From assembly GCA_034387635.1 (NCBI GenBank), contig JAOANU010000009.1, forward strand, positions 744,001 through 808,000: DNA of 64,000 nt, given 5' to 3'. Made by a program: the position numbers and the translations under genes. The notes below the pieces were generated by a model that was given only the letters and a program-made list of their open reading frames with translations, did no database searches and was not told the DNA's origin. Below, piece after piece: positions 23,210-33,207 of this stretch (its first letter is position 1; the number at the start of each line of letters is the position of its first letter). The DNA is from Rhodosporidiobolus odoratus (lineage: Eukaryota; Basidiomycota; Microbotryomycetes; Sporidiobolales; Sporidiobolaceae).

Positions 23210-24005
23210 TTACAGAGAACCGCCGACCTGTACGGGAAATCGCACATTACTGTCAGTACGTCCACGAGAACTTGGGATACAAGGGAAGAATAGGGCAGTC
23301 TGGGAGAAAGTAGATTGGGAAGAGAACATACAGCCTCTTGCGCAACGTCGATGATCGCCTCCGTCTCGTCCTCGTCAAGTTCCAGCTGAAAGTGCAGGAG
23401 CGGTGAGTGTCAGTATATATGGAAGAACAGGGCGCTTAAACGAAATAGGTTGAATAGGGGAATTAGGAACAGATGTCAACTTACCTCGCTAACGGTCTGA
23501 TGTCCCATCAACTTCTCACCATCTGCGTCCGACCGTTCGAGTCAGCTAACCAGACTGAGACCATATAACGCGAAAGATGCGTACCGTGCATGAAGCGAAC
23601 CTCCGTCAAAGCCTTACCAGCGCGTTCACAGTACGCCGACATCATCTTTGAGAACTTGGTGGTCCTGTAGTAGCAGCGAGCGGTAAGTCGCGACGTAGGC
23701 AACGTCGGAGCGAGTTGCCACCGATGGAGGAGGGGGTGGGTGGAGTGAAAGGCGTACTTCTTGACCTTGATGACCAGTTCCGGGAACCCAGCGCCCTGAA
23801 TCTGCACAGGGGGAAGTATCAGCAGCCGCCCGGTCAGCTGGCATGCTCGCTAGCTTTGTGAACGAGGCAGGATAGGTCGATTACCTTGAGCGAGATGTGC
23901 TGAGCCTCCGGCTTGACTTCTTGCTGTTCCTGGTCTGTGAGCGCGTACACTGGATCAGAATGCTATCCTGTTTAGGTCTATGGTGTAACTAGACTCACCC
24001 GACAT
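23210..24005 (-). CDS. SMT3: SUMO (Smt3) precursor
   Basis: Ubiquitin-like modifier joined to lysines of nuclear proteins. Six joined coding parts plus a final one (24005-23999, 23949-23885, 23801-23758, 23664-23585, 23522-23485, 23385-23332, 23227-23210) give 101 residues with every phase consistent. The N-terminal tail has the sequence VKPEAQHISLKIQG, with VKPE a possible SUMO-chain site (psi-K-x-E like). The beta-grasp core continues with KTTKFSKMMSAYCERAG, VRFMHDGEKLMGHQTVSELE and LDEDETEAIIDVAQEA. The mature terminus is the diglycine of VGG, followed by a Ser-Leu propeptide that a Ulp-type protease must remove. The first exon is only 7 nt and the last only 18 nt. It is divergent to RRP46. 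Confidence 0.92.
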
Positions 24006-24104
24006 TGTATTGAAGTTGACGAAAGTTGTGGTGGAGTGCAAGGCAAGCAATAAGATGATTCCACCCACTACTGTCGCTGCATTGGACTATACAAGCAGAA
24101 TACC
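24006..24104. promoter_or_regulatory. Divergent promoter, SUMO / RRP46
   Basis: Ninety-nine bp separate the start codons of the two genes, which lie head to head. No TATA box or named factor site was recognised. Confidence 0.45.
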
Positions 24105-25199
24105 ATGGCAATCAGGAAGGACCGAACATCTACCGCACTTCGCCCATTGGCTCTTTCCCAAGGTTCACTCTCTCGTGCCGATGGTTCCGCCCAAGTCACT
24201 TTCGGTCAGCTCTTGATCCCCTTCAACCAATGCTGGACGCCTACTGACTCGCACACTGTGACCACACACAGGCAATGTTGCAGTCCTAGCATCCGTCACT
24301 GGCCCCGCTGAGGTGAAAATCCGGGATGAACTCGTCGACCGGGCAACTCTGGAAATAAACGTCCGACCATTGCGAGGAGTCGGAGGTCTGTCTACCCCTC
24401 CCACTCTATGCCATTGGGACATACTGACCGCTCTCCCTTCAGGCCCGCACATCAAGACCGCCGAACAAACCCTCTCTGCCCTCCTTGCCCCTCTCATTCT
24501 CCTGCACCTGTACCCTCGCGCCCTCATCCAGCTCACCCTCCAAACCACCTCGTACCCCAACACAGCCTTCAACAAGCCCTTCTCCACCGACCCCTCCCTA
24601 TCCTCCTCCTCCTCCTTATTGACCGACGCTAAAGGAAAAGGAAGAGCCATGCCTCGTGGTGTTGGTGCGGGAGCAGGGGAAAAAGCCGCACGGATAAACG
24701 CTGCCGTGATGGCTCTTGTTGATGCGGGTGTGCAGTGTCGAGGAATGTTGGTTGCCGTTGCGGTGGCGTACACGGAGGACGAGGAGATGTTGCTCGACCC
24801 TTCGCCAGCAGAAGAACAGGTGGCAAGCAGTGTACATGTCTTCGCATTCTCGTTTGGACAAGGCGTGGGTGGCGTCGAAGGAACATGTGTGGGACTTGAC
24901 TCGGTCGGAACTTTTACTGAAGACCAGGTGCGTCTGCAACTCGTTTTTCTGCGCCCAATACGGCGAGCACAGAACTCACCGCATTCCCATCTCGTCACTT
25001 CCAGCTCTTCGACGCCGAAGACCTCGCTCAAACCGCCTGTCAAACCATCCTCGCCTTCATCCGCCGAAGCGTCGAGACCAAGTACGGTGTGAAAGGCGCA
25101 CCGCCGCCCACTTCCGTCAAACCCGGTCAGGATATCGAGCTCGGCAGCGCAGGGGGAAGCACGGATGATAGCGACGATGAAGTGATGATCGATGGATAG
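24105..25199 (+). CDS. RRP46: RRP46, RNase PH-like subunit of the RNA exosome
   Basis: Ring subunit of the 3'-5' RNA exosome, in nucleus and cytoplasm; in eukaryotes the ring is catalytically inactive. Four exons (24105-24204, 24272-24385, 24443-24927, 25005-25199) give 297 residues. RNase PH motifs are SQGSLSRADGSAQVTFGG, NVAVLASVTGPAEVKIRDEL and ATLEINVRPLRGVG, followed by TLSALLAPLILLHLYPRALI. A Ser/Lys/Gly-rich insert of about 25 residues interrupts the middle of the domain, then INAAVMALVDAGVQCRGMLV, which is typical of EXOSC5/RRP46. The acidic C-terminal tail (STDDSDDEVMIDG) makes the protein longer than the usual 220-250 residues. Confidence 0.9.
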
Positions 25200-25332
25200 A
25201 CGCGCCCATTCAGGCAAACATACAGACTCGGTTCGACATTTGAAATAGATGCGAACTGAAAATGCGAGATCCTGCCTTGCAAGCGCCCCCGGCTCCCCGA
25301 CCTCGTTGCTCGAAATGTCTACAGACTTCTTG

Positions 25333-27560
25333 CTACATATCAAGGCTCCGATAAAGTCTCCTCAGCTTTGCCTCCTCGCTCTCGCCATATGCTTCTTGCT
25401 GTAGAGACGTTCTAGGCGCCGCCGCGATCTGCTTAGTCCCGGCGGCAAGGCGATATTTCTTCTTCGCTGCACCACTCGCCATATGCTCTTCGTCTCGATT
25501 ACCTGTCGAGGCAGCAGGCATGCTCGAGCCGAGTGAAAAGGGTCGGACAGATCGTACCGCCGCGCCGAGAACGACTTTGGGCCTGCTGCTCGCTTTTTCG
25601 TTGCTCTTCACCTCAGTCCGCTCCGCTAAGCTTTGTTGAGCCTGGAAGGCTTTTGTTGAAACGGTCGGGCGGAACCCGCCTTTCCTGGCAGCGGGCTGCG
25701 GGACAAGGCCAGGAAGGGTAAACTTGTTCGACTGCTGGGAGCTTGCTGGAACGGCTGCCCCTTGTGGCGAGGACTCGTCGGATAAGTAATGACTGGCTGG
25801 CGAGCGAGCGCGCTTTCGAGAAGCGTGCGGGCCGGAAGAGCGAGGAGGGGACGAAGAGGCAGATTGTGTGCGAGGGTGAGGGGCATCGTTGTAGCGGAAA
25901 CGTCCGGTATCACCCGACGCTGTACTCACACTAGAAGGCTCTGGACGGGACTTAATGCGAATGAAGCCTGGCTTCGGAGGTGGAAGAGGTTTCAGGGTAG
26001 GTTGTACAGGGGAAATGTGCTTGGGGGCAGGATAGGAAGGCGACCCGCTGCTGCCGTAAGAGGGCAGCTCTCGGTGAGGACGGAGTGGAACGTGGCTCGC
26101 AGGCTTGTACGCTGGTCTGGAAGTCACTGGAGAAGATTGCGGCGGAGCGAAGGACGGTTGAGACGGCCGAGAAGGTGCGACTCGTTGCGACGCAGAAGGT
26201 GGAGCAGCCACTGGGTGGGGAGAGACCTCCGAAACGCTGTAAGTAGTTCTGCGCTGAGCAAGCTCGTCAGAGCGAGAGGAAAGGCATTGCTTGGCCAGCG
26301 GTGGAGTCTGGGTGTGAGTTGACGACGGCTTCGCGAGGTAGGCGGTAGATTGATGAGCAGTAGGAGAAAGAACAGCCTGTGCATCGTTCTGGTGCGACGG
26401 GCCGGGGCGAGTGTATGCCTCGTGGCGCAGTCCGTCGGGAGACGGCCTCTGCGGTTCAGAAGGAGAAGTCGGCGGCGATGTAGCGCCCGTCTCGCTCGTT
26501 CTAGCTTGGCGGACTGCCAGTTGAGAGATGAGTAAGTGTCAACCGTGATACCGCGTGTCAGAGGGGAAAGAGCTTACGTGAAAGGAAGGAACCGGCGGCG
26601 GAGGAAGAGTCGTCGTCGTCCAATCCGTCAAGGTATTGCGCCTTCGGGACACGCGGTCCCAAAGAAGATGCAGGAAGCGAGGAACAGTTCTGAGTGCTCG
26701 ATACGGCCGCCTGTGTACCAGCTGACAGGTTCTTTCGCCCTTCGCTGCGTGATGCAAGTGTAGAGGCAGGTGCAGGTCGTGCCGGAGCTGGCCGTGCGCG
26801 AGCTGAAGCTTCAGGAGGCGATGGCGAAGAGATATCGAGTACGGCAGGTAAGCGAGGTTCATCTTCAGCTGCACCGGCACATGAGAATTTGTCCGATGGA
26901 CGAGCGACAGAAGAAGCAGCAACGAAGGCGGGTCGTTGCGCTTGCGCCGATCGACGAAGAGCAGAGACTTCGGGAGCGGCTCGGAACCGTTGCGTCAACG
27001 TAACAGGGGCCTGTACGGAAAGGGCGGAACAGTAAGGTCAGTCAGAAAAGGACGGGAGGAGGGAAAGACACGAGCCGCACCTTCTTCTCCTGCTGCCGTG
27101 TCTGTGCTTGGTGTGGAAGAGGAGCCGGAGCTCGACGAAGATTGGCAGTGCTACCTTTCTCGGCGCGAGCGGTCTGAAGACAAGCAGATGAGCGAGGTTT
27201 GGGATGGTGAGATAGAAGGGTAGGTCTTACCATCTTGATCTTCTTCCTCGCCTTGTCTTCCCCTCTCACTCTGTCGGCTCCTCGCCGCTTAGCGATCGTA
27301 AAGGGCGTATCAACGAACTTGAGTTCTGGTGGCTCGTTGATGAGGCCAATGTCGATAGGGTCACTCTTGCTGTCGCTGCCGCCCCAGGTGGTCGACCAGT
27401 CCTCTGCACCGCTGTCTGCGTCCTCGCGCCTCTTGCCCGTGGCAGAGGTTGATGCCGGCTGCTCGTCATCGTCGGAAGACTCAAAGTCGTCGTCGCGGAA
27501 AGAGCGAGACCAGCCATGTAAGGACGCTCGGGCAGGAGCGCACGACGTCTGCGCAGGCAT
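25333..27560 (-). CDS. Large disordered protein, unknown function
   Basis: Four exons (27560-27231, 27173-27081, 27010-26578, 26513-25333) give 678 residues in a consistent phase. I do not recognise the family. The N-terminal part is acidic (FRDDDFESSDDDEQP) and includes IDIGLINEPPELKFVDTPFT, the most ordered-looking segment, followed by a basic patch (KARKKIKM). The remainder is Ala/Pro/Ser/Arg-rich with several polyproline patches and ends EEAKLRRLYRSLDM. The composition fits a nuclear or chromatin-linked scaffold, but this is inference only. It converges on RRP46, with 133 bp between stop codons. Confidence 0.7.
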
Positions 27561-27869
27561 TCAGCGCGACTAAAGCCTGATCGAGTATGGGCGGCTGAGC
27601 TGAAGGAGCGAGAGATGCTTTGAAGGCGTTGTCTTCCTACGACAACGACACTATGAAGGGGAGACCTCGCTTTCAAGGGGACTGACACCCTTGAGGCGCC
27701 AAGTGCACTTTTGGCACGCCATAAGGCTCGACACAAGCCCCCCTGACGTCGGGCCGCCCACGACGCCTTCATAGGCCGTCCTTACGGCCAACTTACGGCT
27801 CCTTGACAGCTACAGCTACAGCTCAGACGACTCCGGCCTGCGCCTACAATTCTGATCTCAAGCTCGACG
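27561..27869. other. Intergenic stretch upstream of the disordered-protein gene
   Basis: About 310 bp with no supported gene; presumably promoter and 5' leader sequence of flanking genes. Confidence 0.4.
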
Positions 27870-28615
27870 ATGTTGTTCCGTTCAAGTCCAAGTCTGTGGT
27901 CTTCGGATGACGGTAAGGCGCGTTATATTGGTTAAACACGTCTTTACGCCGCCTCTTCCAGCCAAACTTGCGACCCCAATGACCGGTAAGTCCCCCGTTA
28001 CTGCCCACCTGCAATGCTCCGCTGACAACTACTTTCGCTGCGTGCAGTACCACCTGGACCTGCATTCACCCGGGATGGTGGCTCGCTCGCGTACGTACAC
28101 TATGTTGGCTGAACATGCGCTGTCTTCCACGTGCTGTCCTGGCCGTGTCTTCTCATGCCCAGCACTCCCCGAGTATGTCTGGGACGTAAGTCGAGCTCGC
28201 ACTCTGCCTAGTCTTCCCGCCATCGCTGATCTTGCTGTCCGTTCTCGCAGCAAGGAAAGGTTGAATGCCAAGAGACGCTGATGTCCTACTACCAATCGCT
28301 CGGCCGGATGCACAAGCGCTCCCACACCTGAAGCACACTCTTGGCTTCGGCAAGAACCCGAACAAGCTCGACAAGCGCGGTGACTCCACCTACTGCATGT
28401 GGGTCTGTTGTCTGCCTCTCTGCCTTCGACGCTGGGTTGAGCTGACTATCGACATTGTCAACGTCTCTAGCACAGCCCTTAATCACATCACTGACATGCG
28501 CACCCGCGCTCTCACCGCCGAGGCGGTTACCACTTTCGGTGACTACCAGTCGCTCAAGCTCGCCGACTACGACTCGAGCGACGACGCTCAGCACTGGAAG
28601 ATCACCAAGGTATAG
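27870..28615 (+). CDS. Possible small spliced gene(s), unresolved
   Basis: A series of intron-like signals and codon-biased segments suggests real coding, but no single model was convincing. Upstream pieces read SSPSLWSSDD, KLATPM and VPPGPAFTRDGGSLA. The strongest part (28341-28615) has C-ending codons typical of high expression and encodes GFGKNPNKLDKRGDSTYC. After a GTGGGT...TAG intron (about 28399-28470) it continues ITALNHITDMRTRALTAEAV and KLADYDSSDDAQHWKITKV. The closing DDAQHWKI is reminiscent of a ricin-B/QxW-type lectin strand, a weak likeness only. It may be two genes; the start is uncertain. Confidence 0.35.
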
Positions 28616-30287
28616 AGCGTCCACGCTGTCGAGCTAGTGTCCTTTGTCCTTGTCGCCTTCGAGGTGGCGTCCATCGCGTTCCTCCTTATCATCTCCCGTC
28701 TTTACCCTTTTCCCGTTCCATGCTCGCGTTTTCTGTACTCCTTTCAGCATTGCCGTATTCCTTCGCCTTTCGTTCTTTGTCCGTACCTCCTGACACTCCC
28801 GTCATTCACTCGTTCATAGCGATCTCTTTCTTGTGTCCCGTATATCAAGGCCTGGTGCCAAAGTAGTCGGGTTTTGCCTTCTTTGCTGGCCGTTTCACCG
28901 CATCGTAAGCAAGTTCTTGGGTTGCAACATCGCGACTATGCTTAGAAACAAGGAGAGCGGTAGCAGCGTCATCAACAAGAGCGAAAGCCCCGGCTTGAGA
29001 AGGTCAAAGAGAAGGTCAACATCGCTCTTCTTCGCTTCATTCCGAGCTACTCTGTCACGGGACAGTCAGTACAGCAGCACCCCTCTACACGCTATGTCTG
29101 TAAGCTAACTGCTTCAGTGACTTGTCGCATCGAGATCGTGAGTTCTCGCAAGTCCGCCGAGACTGCGCTCAGGAGTTCTTGCCGCCGGCGAGGAGCGTCT
29201 GCTGCTGGGGATCTTCCGGTTCTCTCGGCCGTTGGTACATAATTATTGTATCTTCATGGCCGCGGACCCTCCAGTTCTTGAGGCTGGGGCGTACGCCCCT
29301 TTCGCCCAGGTGCTCTGGCAAGCGGCCGACCTTGGGTCTTCTTGTTTCTCCATCCTTCTTCCAGCTCTTTCCGCCTGCGCGAAATTGTCAGTATGCCAAG
29401 CAGTCACACTCAGGGCGGCAAACGGACGGACATGCCTCTCTGGAAGTCTCTCGTGACCGCGGTGGACGATGGCTACAAGTACCCAGGGAGTGCCCCTCTC
29501 AAGAGTGAGATCCGGGAGGCTCTGGTCAGCGTCTGGCTACATCTAACGGGTGGGAAACGCCGAGATATAATTGTTTTCGTGCGGGGTCAGCAATACAATT
29601 CCCCGCGGGTATATTGCTTTGCTTTTCTCAAATCTGCTCGCGGCATGCCTGCTGATGTCATTGTCCCAGCAACTCACAGGCGTCTGCAGCAGAGATCCTG
29701 TTGTACGCGAGAGGACCGGCCCCTCCCCCCGCCAGCAACAGCTCAGCAGAGCAGAGGGTGCGGAACAAATCACTGCTCTTTACGGATCAGGTCAGACTAA
29801 CCGCTTACGAGCCTTGGTTTTCAGCCTGCATCCACCGTCACTCTACAGCGCTTAGTTGAAAAAGCATACGCTGGCCCTGAACTCCATACACAAAGGAGCC
29901 AGATTTACGTGGCTTTGTACCCTTCCTGGGAGAAACTCGACGACGCTGGGCGCAAGCTGGTCCCGCTCTCAATTGATTTTCAAAGTTGAGCGCAAAGGCA
30001 GTGCTCGGTATTTCCGTCAGTAACTCACGAATTAGACAAGCCCAAGATAGCCTGCATCTCAACTATGGCCCGTACAACCGCGAGGCAGCTCGGCTGGAAA
30101 AAACGGGAAAGCCCCGTGTATCGATAGCATGGAACTGCACAGACCGAGCACTATGTCCACCTAGAGAAACGAAGAGCACACGGACTATGTACAACGGGAA
30201 TCAGCAATCCCTCCTTCCTCCTTCCTCACGCCCTCCTCCTCAAGAACAAGTGTCCATCCCCCCCTGCCCTCGCTTCGTAAGTATCTC
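28616..30287. other. 1.7-kb stretch without a confident gene
   Basis: Isolated coding-like patches occur on the plus strand. Near 28.97-29.06 kb a frame reads RLEKVKEKVNIALLRFIPSY, and near 29.18-29.42 kb another is open. They could not be joined into a gene by plausible splice sites. The right end abuts the kinase 3' end. Confidence 0.35.
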
Positions 30288-32724
30288 TCACACCTGCACC
30301 CTCTCAACCGCTCTCTCAACCTCCTCCAAATCATGATCCCTCCTGACCTGCCTCTCCTGTTCGTCCGCAGTCCGACTCCCCATCCTCCCCTCCGAATTTT
30401 CCCTCTCATGCTTCTTCGCCGCCAACCTCTGTTCCCTGATCGGTGGGATATGAGCAGGTGTGACCGATCCAGATGGACTGCCCGCTCCTCCTCCGCCTTC
30501 CTCTGCTTCTTCTGCAGTGTGGTAGCCGAGATGTTCGTCGTCCCCTCCGTCGGTAGAGACTGAGGCACGAGGGGAGAATTCGGTAGAAGCACTGGCTGGG
30601 GAAGCGGCGGACGGGGTGGTCGTAGCGGAGGAGGCGGCAGAACGGGCTGCTCCGCCCTTTGCGAGACGCTGAGAGGCAATGACGCTGTTGATGGTTCGAT
30701 TCCACCGGCGGCGAGGGGTCCTGCGAGAGGAGGAAGAGACACTGTCAGCTACCGCTGTACCAAGAGCTAGCACTCGCCCGCACACCTCGACTTGGACGAG
30801 CGGCGATCGAACGCAGAAAACAGGCGGAGCCGCTGAACATACCAGTTTGCCCTGAAGCCCTCACCCAAGTCATGCTCATGCTCCTTCCCACACGCCTCCA
30901 TAATCCACTTGTGCTTCAGCGCTTGCTCAGCCGTCGGTCGTTGTGCAGGATCAGATTGAACGCAGGCGCGAATGAAGGCTTTGGCATCGGACGAGACGTT
31001 CTTCCAGTATCGGTCGTGGCTGTTGGGACATCCAGGGGATTAGCTAGATTTTCCCCGCCCGTCACGGAGGAACAACCATTCGCGGGAGCTGACGAGGAAG
31101 CAGAAAATGGGAAGGTGTGGAAGAGGGCGAACGCACAATTCAAGCTTTGCCGCCGTACACTCCTCAATCAATTGCTGCGTCTCCGTTGCACGGAACGGGA
31201 TGTACCCGCAAAGCAAGGTGTATGTGATGACACTACGAAACAGCGGCAGGATCGCGAGTGAGTTCACAGGGAGGGCGGAGAATCTCGTCAGTCAGAAGAG
31301 TGAAGAGAAGAGGCTCACCCTATAGACCACAGGTCGACCGGCATGCCATGCCCTTGCTTGAGCAGTACTTCGGGCGCTATGAGTAAGGTATGTTTAGAAC
31401 AACTCGTCAACTGGACCGATCCTTGGAACGAAGGAATGGAAAGAGCGCCCGACATACCAGCATATCCCGGACTACCTGCTAAACTAGTTAACTCCTCGCC
31501 CTCATTCAGGTGCTTCGCAATCCCAAAGTCGGCAATGACAATCAAGTCAGAAGAAGGGCGAACGCTGAAAGTCAGAACGACGGGTCAGCCTTCTGGCCCG
31601 ACTGGGCAAAATTGCGAGAGGAAGGGCAAACTCACTAAATGAGGTTCTCGGGTTTGAGGTCGCGATGTACAATACCTTTCGAGTGGAGATACTTGACGCC
31701 TTGCTACTCGCGGAAGACGAGGTCGAGGGGGGATAGCGGTAGGAGAAGCGAGGCGTCAAGCTGAGGCGGATCAGCACATCGCCTCGAATCAACTGGAAGT
31801 ACGGAACGTACCAGCACCTGCTCAATGACCTTCGCCGCGTCCCCCTCAGTAAATTTGCCTTTACTCGAAATCTGCTCAAACAACTCCCCGCCCGAAGCAA
31901 GCTGGAACGACAGATAAAACTTCTCACGACTTTCAAAGGTGTCGTAGAGTTTGACTGTGGATGTGGAGGCGAGAAGAGAAGAGGCGGCAAGGCGCGTGGA
32001 GAGGGAACGAGCGAGACGCCCGAAGGAAAAAAAAACGCCGTCAGCGTCAAAGATACGGGCGAGGCACAGTCCATGACAGAGGTAGCCTCACCGATATTAG
32101 GATGATCCAGCCCTTGCAACACCTCGATCTCATCAAACACGGCCGAAAGGTCCCCATTCAGATGCTTCTTCTTGACCACTTTGACGGCGACTTCCATCTT
32201 TCCTCCGACTTTTTGAGCGTCGGCATAGTGCGAGTTGTCAGGGGTTGGAGTCCAGGTGGCTTGTTTTACTCTGTGTGTGGAAGGAAGGTGAGGGGCGGAA
32301 TGGAAGAAAAGGGCTGCGGCTGTGAGAAAAAGGAAGGAGATTGGCGACGCACTCTCCGAATGCGCCGTGACCCTGCGCAACAGTCAGAGGCATAGTCAAC
32401 ATTCGCCCTCGATGCCCTTTCACCCTTGACTTGACGTATTGTCGTTGATGCGGTCATCACCACCCCACGATATCCTCTCCTGCCTACCGACTATGCATCA
32501 GCGAAGAGGAGGTCACGACGTACCAAGACCTCCTCGAACGAGTATTGCTTCTTGCGAACATACGAAGCTGCGCATGACGGGAGCACGAGTTGAGCGAAAC
32601 GGGATCAACGGAGTTAGGAGGGAGTACAGTCTGGGGGCTTGGCCTTGAACTGAGGCAGCACAGAGGCATATTCAGGAGCAGCTAGCACACCTGGATGACT
32701 GAGAACGTGGTCGAGTAAGCCCAT
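30288..32724 (-). CDS. Calcium/calmodulin-dependent-type protein kinase
   Basis: CAMK-group Ser/Thr kinase close to fungal CMK1/CMK2. Eleven exons (32724-32691, 32567-32524, 32372-32353, 32270-32092, 31954-31812, 31703-31636, 31564-31458, 31376-31319, 31232-31137, 31019-30843, 30720-30288) give 452 residues, all in phase. Visible kinase motifs: glycine loop [20 protein letters not shown] (Lys of VAVK), catalytic loop [21 protein letters not shown], and [11 protein letters not shown] with VDLWSIGV. After the domain, [20 protein letters not shown] matches the autoinhibitory/calmodulin-binding helix of the family. The tail is Ser/Glu-rich. The N-terminus [11 protein letters not shown] begins Met-Gly, so myristoylation is conceivable although position 6 is not Ser/Thr. 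The third exon is 20 nt and encodes part of the ATP loop. Confidence 0.9.
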
Positions 32725-33207
32725 ATCGTGAGTTCGACAGGTGACAGAAAGTCAACAGCAGGAATAGATTCGGTCACCCAACCGCAATGACAACTTGCCC
32801 ATTCTTTGACCAAGCCAGACTGGGGGAATGAGCAAATGCTGCTGGTATCGTTGCACCGTCCCGCGCTTGCTTGCAACACAAGCGCTAACTGAGAGTGGGG
32901 AAAAAATGAGGGAAAGAAAAAAAGGTAAAAGGCAACGAGAAGTGCGAAAGGGAGGCGAACGAAGACACGAGTATGTAGTAGGTTGGAGTAGGAGATGAGG
33001 AACTGAACAAGCAAGAGGAGAGTAGGGTATCGAACGTTAGGCGGTTGACGATGAGGGTTCATGCAGGATTGGACACAGGGGGAGACGACGGGATGATAAG
33101 CAATTGGCAAGTAGAGGCGCCAAAGGGGGAGATACGCGAGGAACGAGAGCTGGTAACAGTGAGGGCGGGATAAACAAGCGGGCGGAGCACCGAGGAGGGA
33201 AGGCTTT

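Noticed and set aside
30688..30702. A perfect tRNA-like B-box (GGTTCGATTCC) on the plus strand
   Set aside because: It lies within the conserved calmodulin-binding coding exon of the kinase, and no matching A-box or cloverleaf arms precede it.
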